From an uncultured Microcaldota archaeon (GTDB lineage: Archaea; Micrarchaeota; Micrarchaeia; Burarchaeales; Fermentimicrarchaeaceae): DNA of 64,000 bases. The notes below the pieces were generated by a model. The model did no database searches. It was not told where the DNA came from and saw only the letters and a list, made by a program, of their open reading frames with translations. The DNA lies in contig CAISET010000029.1 in NCBI GenBank assembly GCA_903884505.1, forward strand, positions 1 to 64,000, written 5' to 3'. The translations under genes and the position numbers were made by a program. Of the stretch, positions 32,924-42,490 are shown in pieces (position 1 is the first letter of the stretch; each line of letters starts with the position of its first letter).

Positions 32924-34543
32924 TTAATCCCTTTGCCGCTCGAAAACGGTGTATGTGCCGAACTGCGACTCGTTCCTGTAATTCGCCGAAATATACCTGT
33001 AGAGCTCGGGGGCGTATTCCTGCATCGTGAAGCCGTCTATCTCCACGCTGTCATAGGCGACGAAGCGAACCTGCCGCGTCTGCAGGCCGCCGATTATCTC
33101 ACGCTGCTGCTCGCCGGTCACGTCGCGCAGGACGTAGTCGTAGCGCGTGGGATTCTTTTTGCCGAGCATCACGTAGAGCATGCTGTCGAACGGAAGCGCA
33201 ACGAGCTCGTCCTGCGGCCCCATCGAGGAGCGCAGGTATGCCGTGAGCCCGTTCGTGTCCCGGGCGAGAGGCTCCGGCACGCGCACGGTTTCCCCGCTTA
33301 TTTCCAGCGCGCCCCTGCTGCTGATGAGGGAGTAGCCCTTGTATGCGATTGAGTGGGCGATGAAGAACGCGGGAAATGCGAGCAGGAGGGCGAGGAGGAT
33401 GGCGGATGCGGCGCGTGCCGCGCCCCTCTGCTTCCCCGCCCATCCGGCGGACAGCTCGATTGCGGCTGCGCCCGGGATTGCGAAGGCCGGAATGGTGGCT
33501 GCGAGGTGGCTGAAATCGGCGCGCGTTGCGACGGACTTGAGGGAGAGGATGCCGAAGGCCACGAACAGCGCGATTGATGCCTCGCGCGGAGTCCACTTCC
33601 TCTTCAGGAACGCGCTGCGGAGGATGGCTGCGAGCAGGACTGCGAAGACGAGCAGAGGGTAGTAGAATGCGAACGAAACCGCGAAGTTGTAGAACGGGCG
33701 CAGCGCCTCCTTCGCTGCGGGAGAGCCGGAGAGAAGCCCGGGAACAAGGCCTGCTGCGGCCGATAGGGAATCCGCACCCGGAATCAGGGCGAGCGGATTG
33801 GGGTAGGGAAGGGACATCTTGCTCTGGAATTGTACCACCGGGAAGGTGAACAGGTCGTAAATGAGGCCGGGGAGCGCGGAACTCAGGAGGAAGAGGGCCG
33901 CAACCAGGAGGATTGGCAGGATTGCGGGGATGCCGATGAAGAGGAATTCGCGGACCGCCTTCCTCGCGTCCCGGGAGAGGACTGCCTGGGCTGCGATTGC
34001 GATGAGCATGGCGCCGATTGCATATGCGCCAACCTCCTGCGAGAAGACGATTGCGAGCCCTGCGAGGAAGCCGGCTGCCGCGAGAAGGCGCAGGTCCTTT
34101 TTCTCGAAATAAAGGGTGGAAACGTAAAGGGCGAGGAGCGCGAAAAGCACGCGCGTGCCTTCGCTGCCTGCGAATGCGAGCATCAGGGAGGGAACGGCTG
34201 CGATGAGCCTGCTGCCGGTGATGCGCCGCGAGAGGTAATAGGAGACGAAGCATGCGAGCCCGAGCTGCAGTACGGCGGCTGAGCGCGAGGCATAGGCACT
34301 GCTGTTGAAGGGAAGCTGGACAAGTGCGAGGTAGTAGAGGTTGCCTGGTGCGTACATCGAGAAGAAGTCGCGGTAGGGGATTTCACCTGAGATAATTCTT
34401 AGGGCACTGTTTATGTTTAGGCCCTCGTCGCCCATCGTGCTCGAGTTGTAGCTTATGAAGATGGACTGGAAGACGACGCCTATCAGCAGGAGGGCTGCCG
34501 CGAATTTAAGGTCCGAGTCATTCCGGAGCTTCACGCTTACCAC
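32924..34543 (-). CDS. GT-C (PMT/ArnT-like) membrane glycosyltransferase
   Basis: The 539-residue protein has about 12 transmembrane segments up to residue 410 and a soluble C-terminal part. An early extracellular loop contains TMGDEGLNINSALRIISGEIPYRDFF, where the acidic GDEG fits the catalytic position of polyprenyl-phosphate-sugar-using transferases. The acceptor is unknown. The start is GTG at 34543, overlapping the upstream GT2 gene; GTG at 34534 is an alternative. Confidence 0.8.
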   Translation of the reverse strand: MVSVKLRNDSDLKFAAALLLIGVVFQSIFISYNSSTMGDEGLNINSALRIISGEIPYRDFFSMYAPGNLYYLALVQLPFNSSAYASRSAAVLQLGLACFVSYYLSRRITGSRLIAAVPSLMLAFAGSEGTRVLFALLALYVSTLYFEKKDLRLLAAAGFLAGLAIVFSQEVGAYAIGAMLIAIAAQAVLSRDARKAVREFLFIGIPAILPILLVAALFLLSSALPGLIYDLFTFPVVQFQSKMSLPYPNPLALIPGADSLSAAAGLVPGLLSGSPAAKEALRPFYNFAVSFAFYYPLLVFAVLLAAILRSAFLKRKWTPREASIALFVAFGILSLKSVATRADFSHLAATIPAFAIPGAAAIELSAGWAGKQRGAARAASAILLALLLAFPAFFIAHSIAYKGYSLISSRGALEISGETVRVPEPLARDTNGLTAYLRSSMGPQDELVALPFDSMLYVMLGKKNPTRYDYVLRDVTGEQQREIIGGLQTRQVRFVAYDSVEIDGFTMQEYAPELYRYISANYRNESQFGTYTVFERQRD

Positions 34544-35274
34544 CAGGACCTGCCGGTGTATTCGAGGGCGAGCAGGTCAAGCAGCCTGAGACCGTATGGT
34601 ATGCCTACCTTGAATGCGTTCATCTTCGCGATGCCTGCGCGCCTGCCGAACCAGCGGACCGGAACTTCCGCGCTGCTGAAGCCGAGGAGGTGCGCGCGGA
34701 CTGGAAGCTCTATCGTAAGGTCGAAGCCCGTGGACTTCAGGGAGCTGATGCCTATCGCATCGAGCACCTCGCGCCTGTAAGCCTTGAATGCGTTGGTGAT
34801 ATCCTTCTCGGGCATGCGCAGGAGGAGGCGGGCGACGCTGTTGAATATGCGGTTGAAGAGCATCTTTTCCTGCGGGTAGCCGATTATGAGGCCCGGCCTT
34901 ATGAAGCGGGAGCCGTAAGCCACGCCGGTGCCGCTGAGCGCCTTCTTCGCGACCGTGAGGATGTCCTCAGGCTGGTCCGAGCGGTCGCCCATCGCGATTA
35001 CCACCACCTTGCCGCGAGATGCCCTGAGCCCGTCCTTTATCGCGCGGCCAAAGCCCGGGGGCGGGATGCGGTGGACGCAGCGGACGGGTTTTGAGCTCCT
35101 TGTGGCGGAGTCGCAAATCTCCGGGGTGGAGTCCGTGCTGTTGTCATCAACGAGTATAAGCTCATATGAGAATCTAGTTTTTGAGAATACTCCGGTTATT
35201 TCCTTCACCAGCTCGGGGATGTTCTTTTCCTCATTGCGGGCTGGCACCACTATGCTTATGTCCGGCCCTGCCAT
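34537..35274 (-). CDS. Dolichol-phosphate-mannose-synthase-like GT2
   Basis: The 245-residue soluble GT-A fold protein has ISIVVPARNEEKNI, ELILVDDNSTDSTPEI, the metal-site region AMGDRSDQPEDI, and FRIF-like NAFKAYRREVL. This pattern fits enzymes that load a sugar from an NDP donor onto polyprenyl phosphate, giving the donor used by the GT-C enzyme next to it. No C-terminal transmembrane anchors are present. It shares TGATG overlaps with both neighbours. Confidence 0.88.
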   Translation of the reverse strand: MAGPDISIVVPARNEEKNIPELVKEITGVFSKTRFSYELILVDDNSTDSTPEICDSATRSSKPVRCVHRIPPPGFGRAIKDGLRASRGKVVVIAMGDRSDQPEDILTVAKKALSGTGVAYGSRFIRPGLIIGYPQEKMLFNRIFNSVARLLLRMPEKDITNAFKAYRREVLDAIGISSLKSTGFDLTIELPVRAHLLGFSSAEVPVRWFGRRAGIAKMNAFKVGIPYGLRLLDLLALEYTGRSWW

Positions 35275-36395
35275 CAGACGAGCCCCCTGGCGGAAAGCTC
35301 CTTCTGCGCGCTCTCGAACTTGTCAACTGCCTCGGCCTTGCGCGACCATTCGATAAGCTCGCACATGCCCGCTTCGAAAGAGACCGATGGGGTGAAGCCG
35401 AGCTTCTTTTTTATCTTCGAGGTGTCCGCATAGCAGTGGCGAACGTCGCCCTTGCGGAAGGTGTTGGTTATCTCTGGCGCTATCTTGGAGCCGAAGGTGC
35501 GCGCAATCATCTCCGCGATGGATTTTATCGGGTGGGGTATTCCGCTCCCCACATTGAAGACTTCGTAATCAGCGGCGCTCTTCTCCATTGCGAGAACGTT
35601 CGCGCGCGCGATGTCGTGCACGCTTATGAAATCCCTTGTCTGCAGCCCATCCTCGTAAACGATTGGCCGGTTGCCGTTCTTTATGCGGCTCATGAAGATT
35701 GCCGCGACGCCGGTGTACGGGTTGCTCAGGCTCTGCCTCGGGCCGTAGACGTTGAAATAGCGGAGCGCGACCGCGGGAATCCCGTAGGTCTTGCCTATCA
35801 TCAGGAGCATTTCCTCCTGGTCCTTTTTTGTGAGCGCATAAATCGAGTTGCAGTGCTGTGGCTTCGTCTCCGGGGTTGGAATGGGCTTCGCCGCCTTTCC
35901 GCAGTTCGGGCAGTGCAGCTCCCAGTCCCGTTTCTCCATCTGCTCCGCGGTGCGCAGGGGTGGATAGACCGTTCCGCAGCCCTGGCAGGAGTAGGCGCCC
36001 TCTCCGTAGCTGCTCATGGAGGCCGCGACAAGCATCTTCTTCACGCCGTGCTTGCCGTCCGCAAGGAGCTCGAGAAGGTTTGAGGTGCCGACGTTGTTGT
36101 TCGAAACGTAGTATGAGATTTGGTACATGCTCTGCCCCACGCCAACGGCAGCTGCCTCGTGGAAGACGACCTCTATGTCCTCCAAAGCCTTTGCGAGCGC
36201 ACCCTTGTCGGTCACGTCACCTTTGACGAATTCGGCCTTGGGGTTCAGGTAGCCCGGCTTCTTCGCCCCTTTCCCGTGGACCTGGGGGTCGAGCGAGTCG
36301 AAGACGCGGACGTCGTGGCCCCCTTTTACTAGCTCATCTACGATGTGGGAGCCTATGAACCCTGCCCCGCCAGTCACCAACGCTTTGTAGCTCAT
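35274..36395 (-). CDS. NAD-dependent sugar epimerase with a zinc-ribbon insert
   Basis: The 373-residue extended SDR has the NAD loop GGAGFIG (residues 9-15) and the catalytic pair in YALTK near residue 190. Between strands it carries an insert of about 45 residues (135-178) with CQGC...CPNC, two CxxC knuckles likely binding zinc. The same insert occurs in dTDP-L-rhamnose 4-epimerase-type enzymes, so a rhamnose-related epimerisation is likely. It is part of the run of overlapping glycan genes. Confidence 0.85.
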   Translation of the reverse strand: MSYKALVTGGAGFIGSHIVDELVKGGHDVRVFDSLDPQVHGKGAKKPGYLNPKAEFVKGDVTDKGALAKALEDIEVVFHEAAAVGVGQSMYQISYYVSNNNVGTSNLLELLADGKHGVKKMLVAASMSSYGEGAYSCQGCGTVYPPLRTAEQMEKRDWELHCPNCGKAAKPIPTPETKPQHCNSIYALTKKDQEEMLLMIGKTYGIPAVALRYFNVYGPRQSLSNPYTGVAAIFMSRIKNGNRPIVYEDGLQTRDFISVHDIARANVLAMEKSAADYEVFNVGSGIPHPIKSIAEMIARTFGSKIAPEITNTFRKGDVRHCYADTSKIKKKLGFTPSVSFEAGMCELIEWSRKAEAVDKFESAQKELSARGLV

Positions 36396-36404
36396 TTTCC
36401 CGCC

Positions 36405-37451
36405 TCAGGCGAATATGCCCTTGTTCTCGTTCACCCATGCGCACAGCTGCTTCACGCCTTCCCTCGGCGAAGTCCTTGGCTTCCAGCCGAGCTTCTCCTC
36501 CGCCTTGCGTATGTCCGAGATGTAGACCTTCTGGTCGCTCGGCCTCCAGCCCGAGAAGGACGTCTTGCTCCTCTTGCCCGTGAATTCCTCGAGCATATCC
36601 TGCAGCTCTAGGAGGCTCATCGTGTTCTTTATCCCGCCTCCTGTGTTGAAGACGCCGTGGCGAATCCCCTTGTTGCTGAGGAACGAATCATAAGCTTCCA
36701 CGAGGTCGGTGACGAAAAGAACGTCGCGCACCTGCTTGCCGTCGCCGTAGATTGTGAGGGGCTTCCCGAGGATGGTCGAGATGACGAAGTGCGCCACCCA
36801 GCCCTGGTCCTCCACGCCCAGCTGCCTCGTGCCATAGATGCAGGACATGCGGAAGACGCCGGTCTTGAGGCCGTAAAGGCGGGCGTAATCCTGCATATAG
36901 AGGTCCGCGGTGAGCTTCGAGCAGCCGTAGGGCGTGTGCTCGCAGTGGTCTATCGAGAAGGACTCGGGAATTCCGGCCGCGTATTTCGGGTCGCTGAAGA
37001 CGTACCGCTTTCCCTCCGCCCTCACTGGGATGGAGTTCGGGTTGTCGCCATAGACCTTGTTGGTGGAGCAGTAGACGATGGCTTTGCAGGTTGGCGACTT
37101 CCTTGCCGCCTCGAGCACGCTGAACGTGCCGGCCGCGTTCGACTGGAAGTCAGGCTGCGGATCCGTGACCGAGGTCGTGACCGCGGTCTGGGCTGCGGTA
37201 TGCACCATCGCGTCCGCATCCCGCGCAAGCTCCTGCATCTTCGCCTGCTCGTTGATGTCCGCCTTGACCAGCCGCACGTTCTTGTATTTCCCCAGGTAGC
37301 GCCAGTTGTAGTCGAAATTCTTTATCTCCCTCTTCAGGAGGGCCGGGCGCGAGAGGTTGTCTATTACCGTGACCTCGTCACCCCTCTTCGCGTAGAATTC
37401 CGCGACGTGCGAGCCTATGAAGCCTGCCCCTCCCGTGACTAGAATTTTCAT
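36405..37451 (-). CDS. CDP-paratose 2-epimerase-like SDR
   Basis: The 348-residue extended SDR has GGAGFIG (residues 7-13), the STNKVYGDNPN active-site Thr/Asn region near 130-140, and YGCSK (about 175-179) as the YxxxK pair. The NKVYGDNPN block and the long insert before YGCSK match CDP-paratose/CDP-tyvelose 2-epimerases; the nucleotide actually used here may differ. It diverges from the flippase gene, with a 64-bp space holding both promoters. Confidence 0.85.
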   Translation of the reverse strand: MKILVTGGAGFIGSHVAEFYAKRGDEVTVIDNLSRPALLKREIKNFDYNWRYLGKYKNVRLVKADINEQAKMQELARDADAMVHTAAQTAVTTSVTDPQPDFQSNAAGTFSVLEAARKSPTCKAIVYCSTNKVYGDNPNSIPVRAEGKRYVFSDPKYAAGIPESFSIDHCEHTPYGCSKLTADLYMQDYARLYGLKTGVFRMSCIYGTRQLGVEDQGWVAHFVISTILGKPLTIYGDGKQVRDVLFVTDLVEAYDSFLSNKGIRHGVFNTGGGIKNTMSLLELQDMLEEFTGKRSKTSFSGWRPSDQKVYISDIRKAEEKLGWKPRTSPREGVKQLCAWVNENKGIFA

Positions 37452-37515
37452 ATCATCATCGCTAGGCGATTAGACCCAACTCTTTTAATTCGCACCAATT
37501 AAAAAGACTGGTGTT

Positions 37516-38970
37516 ATGGCGAAAAAGTGGTACACCTATATCTTCAGGGAGAACATTTACGGGCTCGGGATACAGGCGCTCACGTTCATCGCAGGGGTGG
37601 TACTGACAGTCGTCTTCCCCAACCTGCTGGGCAAAGAGGGGTTCGGATACTTTTCGATTGTGATGGGCATCGTAACCATCATGATAGCGCTCACCGACTT
37701 CGGGCTCTCCATCTCCGCGCTCCGCTTCCTGCCGGAAGGCTCGAAGAGGGGCGTCGTCTGGAAGTATTTCAAGGTGCTTATCGAGTGGAAGGCGGCGACA
37801 TCGCTTGCGGCGTCAATACTGCTCTTCCTCGGGGCGGACCTGCTCGCGGCGTATTACCGCGCCCCGATGCTCGCTGACGGGGTGAGGGCGGGCGCAGCCC
37901 TGCTTTTCTTCTATTCCATGTTCCCTTTCATGGACAATACGTTCGTAGCCATAAAGAAAGCGCGCAATTCGTTCATCCTGAACATCGTGTATCACGCGGG
38001 CCGCATAGCCGTGCCGCTGGCATTGGTCGTGGTGTACGGATTGGGGTATACCGGCGCGCTTGCCGGCACGGCGGTTTCATGCTGTGCCGCTACCGCCCTC
38101 GCGCTGGCCATCGCGGCGCGCGACCCGCAGTTGAGGAAAGGGATGAATGCTGCATTGGACTTCGCGCCGCTCAAGAGGTATATGTTCTGGGGATATGCCG
38201 GGGGGATAGTGCTCGTGGCGATACAGTGGTCCGACCTCCTGATACTGGGCTTGTTTCGCCCGGTTTCGGAAATTTCGATTTACCGCGTGGCGTGGCTGTG
38301 GGTGACCGCAACCGCATTTTTGTTTCCGTTTTCAAACCGCATATTCATGTCCGTGCATGCCTACGAGGATGAAGAAAGAAGCAGGAATCTCTTCAATCGC
38401 ACGCTTAAATACGGTTTTGTGTTCGCCTTCCTCATGATTGCCGGGATAATCCTGACCGCGGGGCAATTCATCCGTTTCACTTACGGGGCTGGCTTTGCGG
38501 ATGCGTATCCAGTGATGGCCATTCTCTCGGTGCTCACAATCGAAATCGCGCTGAATGCGCTCACCAACAGCCTGTTCACCGGGAAGGGTGACCTAAGGAC
38601 GCCCACGCTGGTGATGATTGCGACTTCGGCTTTGCAGGTCGCGCTGGTTTTCACGCTCGCACCCGCGTACGGGCTTGTGGGGGTTGCCGCTGCGGTTGCG
38701 CTCGTAAGGCTGGCAGGCGCGATTGTGCAGGCGGTGCTTGCGCTGAGGTTCATATCGCTCAAAATCCCGCCCAGTTATGTTTACAGGCCCGCGTTGTGCG
38801 CGCTCGCCCCCATAATCGTGCTGCAGCCATTGATGCAGTATAGCTACTCGCTGCCGGGTGCGTTGGCTTATGGTGTGGGTGTCGTCTTCATTTATTCCGC
38901 GCTCGCCGTAGTGCTCAAGGCGGTGGACACGAAGGAGCTGGTTGGAATCGTGAAGGCGGCCATGGCTTGA
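37516..38970 (+). CDS. Wzx-type oligosaccharide flippase
   Basis: The 484-residue protein has 12-14 transmembrane segments of the MOP superfamily (polysaccharide synthase type), with an amphipathic N terminus (WYTYIFRENIYGLGIQALTF) and paired-helix repeats. It would flip lipid-linked glycans across the membrane before AglB or polymer assembly. It is the only plus-strand gene between 31 and 45 kb and ends five bases before a convergent GT2 gene. Confidence 0.88.
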   Translation: MAKKWYTYIFRENIYGLGIQALTFIAGVVLTVVFPNLLGKEGFGYFSIVMGIVTIMIALTDFGLSISALRFLPEGSKRGVVWKYFKVLIEWKAATSLAASILLFLGADLLAAYYRAPMLADGVRAGAALLFFYSMFPFMDNTFVAIKKARNSFILNIVYHAGRIAVPLALVVVYGLGYTGALAGTAVSCCAATALALAIAARDPQLRKGMNAALDFAPLKRYMFWGYAGGIVLVAIQWSDLLILGLFRPVSEISIYRVAWLWVTATAFLFPFSNRIFMSVHAYEDEERSRNLFNRTLKYGFVFAFLMIAGIILTAGQFIRFTYGAGFADAYPVMAILSVLTIEIALNALTNSLFTGKGDLRTPTLVMIATSALQVALVFTLAPAYGLVGVAAAVALVRLAGAIVQAVLALRFISLKIPPSYVYRPALCALAPIIVLQPLMQYSYSLPGALAYGVGVVFIYSALAVVLKAVDTKELVGIVKAAMA

Positions 38971-38975
38971 AGTCA

Positions 38976-39932
38976 CTAAGCCAGGAAATGCTTCTTGAAT
39001 TTCCTGCCGAAAACGCGGATAGTCCCGCTGAGCCATAGCACCCTTTTCATCGCCTCGCTGCCCCTCGGGGGGCTGCGCGCCGGGAGATGCTTGAAGGCGT
39101 CGATTATGCCCCTGAACGCGCTGAGCGAGTTCTGGAATTTGAGGAACGGGATGAAGAGCAGGGCGATTGAGAGGGAGGAGATGAAGGAGAGGGGGAGCAG
39201 CCATAGCAGGTCGCGCGCCCTCGCGTTCTTCCAGATGGTCCAGAACTTGTTGCGGAGGATGTAGTAATATTTGTAGGGCTTCTGGATTGGCGAGTATTTG
39301 TGGTAGGCTATCGAGTCCGGGATGAAGACGACGCGGAAGCCGGCGTTCCAGATGCGCCATCCCAGGTCGACGTCTTCGTCGTACATGAAATAGGATTCGT
39401 CGAATCCCCCTATTTCGGCGTAGAGCTTCCTGCGGACCGCGAATGAGGCGCCGGTCGGCGCGAATAGCTCGAACGGGTGCATGAACGAGGTCCTTGGGAC
39501 GGCGTCTCCGAGCGAGCCGCTCACGCCGATGAAAGAGAAGAACGTGCCCGCGCTGTTGATGAGGTCCCGCTTGCCGTAAAAGATAACCTTCGAGCTGGTG
39601 CAGCCTATTGTCGGGTCCTGCTCCATCGGAGCGAGGAGCGCGCCCAGCCAGCCCTTCTCGACTGCCGTGTCATAGTTCAGCAGGACGAGATAATCGCCCC
39701 CGGCTGCCTTCGCCCCCAGGTTGTTCGCACGCGCGAAGCCCGCATTTTCGCTGTTCTGGATTATGCGCACGCGGGGGTAGTTCTCCTTCACGAGTTCTGC
39801 GCTGCCGTCCGTGCTGGCATTATCGACAAGGATGACCTCGAAGTCTTCGAAGGACTGGGCGAATACCGAGTCCAGGCACTCCCCGAGAAGATGCTTCCCG
39901 TTCCAGTTCACGATTATTATCGACGCTCGCAT
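38976..39932 (-). CDS. GT2 glycosyltransferase (rhamnosyltransferase-like)
   Basis: The 318-residue protein has the GT2 opening IIIVNWNGKHLLGECLD, a VDNASTDGS block, LLNYDTAVE as the DxD-equivalent site and EDVDLGWRIW near residue 190. A C-terminal hydrophobic pair (about 250-280) may tether it to the membrane. ATG at 39932 follows GTGAGGTT. The adjacent gene is a paralogue, and a third broken copy lies at 42361-42474. Confidence 0.9.
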   Translation of the reverse strand: MRASIIIVNWNGKHLLGECLDSVFAQSFEDFEVILVDNASTDGSAELVKENYPRVRIIQNSENAGFARANNLGAKAAGGDYLVLLNYDTAVEKGWLGALLAPMEQDPTIGCTSSKVIFYGKRDLINSAGTFFSFIGVSGSLGDAVPRTSFMHPFELFAPTGASFAVRRKLYAEIGGFDESYFMYDEDVDLGWRIWNAGFRVVFIPDSIAYHKYSPIQKPYKYYYILRNKFWTIWKNARARDLLWLLPLSFISSLSIALLFIPFLKFQNSLSAFRGIIDAFKHLPARSPPRGSEAMKRVLWLSGTIRVFGRKFKKHFLA

Positions 39933-39967
39933 AACCTCACGCACGTGCCATTATTTGGCGCACGATT

Positions 39968-40981
39968 TTAATCCGCTTTGCTGATGAAGCGGTCCGAGAT
40001 GATTTTTCCGATGGGAGTGGGATGGAAGAATGCCCCGAATTCCCCGTCGGAGACCGTCTTCCGCGACTGGACCAGCCCGCGCTTCCTGAGAAGCGAAGGC
40101 AGCTCGGAGATGACCTTTAGCCTCGCCTTTGCGGGCGCAAGGGAGAGCTGGATGAAAGTGCAGTAGGTGAACTCGAGGAACTGCCGCAGCAGAATCCATG
40201 GGAGAAAGCGGAGCAGGAGCCCGGCGGGCATGTCCTTGATTATGACCTTCAGCCTGTTCGCGTGCCCGTAATAAGTGTTGAAGTACGGAATTTTCCTGCT
40301 CGTTCCCCTGCCGTGGTGGAGGGCCAGCGCCTTCGGGCAGTAGAGCGTCTTCCAGCCGCGGAGCCTCAGCCTGTACGCGAGGTCCACGTCCTCGAAATAG
40401 GCGAAGAAAGACGAGTCCATGTATTCGCCTCCGAGCGCGACGTCCTCCAGGGCCTTGCGGCTGTAAAGGGCTGCGCCCGCGCACGCCCCGAAGACCTCTT
40501 CCGTGCGCCCCCATTCCCCGGAGTCCGGCTCGTTGACGCCCCTGTCCCTGCCCGAGCCGTCCTTCAGCGCGTACATGCCGGCAGCGTTCACCTTCTTCGG
40601 GTTGGAGTAGTAAACCATCTTTGATGCGACGCAGCCCACTTTGCCCTTTGCGGATTCGATGCAACCGGCGAGCTCGTGCAGGAAGTTTTTGTCCGCCTTG
40701 GTGTCGTTGTTGAGCATGACGATGTATTCGCCTTTAGCAGCCCGTATCCCGGCGTTGTTGCCCTCCGCGAAGCCGAGGTTTCCCTTGTTCACGATGAGCC
40801 TTGCGTCGGGGTAGTTCTTTTCGATGAACTCGACGCTGCCGTCCGTTGAGCCGTTGTCCACGAAGATGATTTCAAAGTCCTTGAATGACTGGGCGTTTAG
40901 GGCGTCGAGGCATTCCTTCAGGAAGCGCCTCCCGTTCCAGTTTACGATTATTATGGAAATGCGCGGGCGCCCGTTTCCCAT
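39968..40981 (-). CDS. GT2 glycosyltransferase, paralogue of the previous gene
   Basis: The 337-residue protein has IIIVNWNGRRFLKECLD, VDNGSTDGS, MLNNDTKAD and a YFEDVDLAYRLRLRGW block, the WbbL-like GT2 layout. Two hydrophobic segments near residue 255-285 suggest membrane association. It ends with an amphipathic tail. The GT4 gene upstream ends one base before its start codon. Confidence 0.9.
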   Translation of the reverse strand: MGNGRPRISIIIVNWNGRRFLKECLDALNAQSFKDFEIIFVDNGSTDGSVEFIEKNYPDARLIVNKGNLGFAEGNNAGIRAAKGEYIVMLNNDTKADKNFLHELAGCIESAKGKVGCVASKMVYYSNPKKVNAAGMYALKDGSGRDRGVNEPDSGEWGRTEEVFGACAGAALYSRKALEDVALGGEYMDSSFFAYFEDVDLAYRLRLRGWKTLYCPKALALHHGRGTSRKIPYFNTYYGHANRLKVIIKDMPAGLLLRFLPWILLRQFLEFTYCTFIQLSLAPAKARLKVISELPSLLRKRGLVQSRKTVSDGEFGAFFHPTPIGKIISDRFISKAD

Positions 40982-42319
40982 TTATTTTGCCACCTTCTTC
41001 GCGCCTTCCACGACTTTTCTTATCCCTCCGCGCCTGAAGACGGAAACGGATTTCCAGAAATAGGATTTGAGCGCATGCATCCTGCTGAAGCGGTAGACCG
41101 AGAACAGCGTCTTTCTCGCAAGCGCGCTCTCCTTGTCTTCGGCGAGCTTCGGGTTCCTGCAGAACTCGTCGACCGGGCCTATGACCGCATCCCAGTTGTA
41201 TTTCTCGCTGGCAAGCCTTCTGGCGTTCCTTCTCATGCCGGCGAGCCTTTTCCTGTCGCCGAGAAGCTGGCACATCTTTTCGGCAAGCTCCTTCGGGTCC
41301 TCCCCGACAAGCACGCCTGCGCCCGCGGCAGCGATGTCCTCGCTGAGCTCGTCCCCGCCGCTGCAGACCACCGGAAGCCCGCCCCACAGACAGTCCATGA
41401 GCCGCGTCCGCGCGGAGAACTTGGTTTCGAGATGGTTCCTGTAGGTGGCTACCGCGAAATCCGATTCGAAGTACATGCCGGCCCTTTTCGCGTATGGAAG
41501 CCAGCCCGTGAAGAACACGCTGGTCCCGAGAAGCCCGTGCTTTTCCGCGAGCCTTTTTGCGTTCCTGAACCCTTCCTGCGAAAACGATGGGGCGCCCGGG
41601 TTGTCCGCGCCCACGAAGACGAGCGCTGCGTCGCGGGACTCGCGCCTGACCCTTGCCATCGCTTCTATCACCATCCCGGCGTCGAACCAGGGGTAGATGC
41701 CTCCCGGCCAGAGGATGATGCGCCTCCCTGCGGGCACGGCCTTGCCTTTGAGCACGGTTCCTGCGGGCTTCTTCGGCTTCTCGCTCGGAGCCGCATTCGG
41801 AACCAGCCCCATCAGGCCCTCGCCCTTGTTCAACGGGTTTATCCTGCCGAGGATGCTCAGCATCCCGGTGTAGTAGTCAAGCTGCCGCCCGTTCCCGCAG
41901 ACGAAGTAGTCGCCCCCCAGAAGGAATGCGGCGGTCCTTTTCATTGCCGAGGAGAACTCGTAAAGCCCGGGCAGGTCGGGCTCCATGGACTTTATGGATT
42001 CCATGAGAATCGGGTCGTAAAGGTCGATGAGGATCGGGACGTTTTTCACTGCCTTGAAATACTTCACCATCATCCTGCACTGCGGTGCGATTACCGCGTC
42101 CTTTCCCTTCGCGAGGCTGGCATAGTTGGACCAGTCGCAGCCCAGGACACGCACGCCGTCCTTCTCGTAGTCCCGCCCATGCCCGTCCTCGGCAATTGTG
42201 ACCGCGTGCCCTTTCCGCTTCAAGGCGCGCGCCATCTCCCACACGCGGAGCCCCACGCCGGAAGCCATGCCTTCGCTCGAGAAAACCTGGCTTGGCGAGA
42301 ACAGCAATACGTCAGACAT
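40982..42319 (-). CDS. GT4-family glycosyltransferase
   Basis: The 445-residue GT-B protein has an N-terminal domain with SGVGLRVWEMARALKRKGHAVTI and a C-terminal domain with WPGGIYPWFDAG, ALVFVGADNPG, VFFTGWLPYAKR and the nucleotide-sugar-binding LMDCLWGGLPVVCSGGDELSE. An extra C-terminal basic tail follows. It probably adds a sugar to the lipid-linked glycan in the cytoplasm. Confidence 0.88.
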   Translation of the reverse strand: MSDVLLFSPSQVFSSEGMASGVGLRVWEMARALKRKGHAVTIAEDGHGRDYEKDGVRVLGCDWSNYASLAKGKDAVIAPQCRMMVKYFKAVKNVPILIDLYDPILMESIKSMEPDLPGLYEFSSAMKRTAAFLLGGDYFVCGNGRQLDYYTGMLSILGRINPLNKGEGLMGLVPNAAPSEKPKKPAGTVLKGKAVPAGRRIILWPGGIYPWFDAGMVIEAMARVRRESRDAALVFVGADNPGAPSFSQEGFRNAKRLAEKHGLLGTSVFFTGWLPYAKRAGMYFESDFAVATYRNHLETKFSARTRLMDCLWGGLPVVCSGGDELSEDIAAAGAGVLVGEDPKELAEKMCQLLGDRKRLAGMRRNARRLASEKYNWDAVIGPVDEFCRNPKLAEDKESALARKTLFSVYRFSRMHALKSYFWKSVSVFRRGGIRKVVEGAKKVAK

Positions 42320-42360
42320 TCAACCACTTCTGCCTTGAATTTCTGCGGAGGTATAATAAA

Positions 42361-42474
42361 TCACTGAGTCAGAAACTGGGGCGTAGTGAAGGCGTCGGCC
42401 ATAGGGGGCAGGTCAAGGCAGCATTTAAGCAGATGCTTGCCGTTCCAGTCAATTATTATGGCCGATGCGGGCAT
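42361..42474 (-). pseudogene. Broken GT2 glycosyltransferase start
   Basis: A 37-codon reading begins MPASAIIIDWNGKHLLKCCLD, closely matching the first residues of the GT2 gene at 38976 (RASIIIVNWNGKHLLGECLD), then runs into unrelated sequence and stops. It follows the methyltransferase stop by 16 bp. It appears to be the remains of a third GT2 paralogue. Confidence 0.75.
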
Positions 42475-42490
42475 GGGGAAAACCCGGCCA

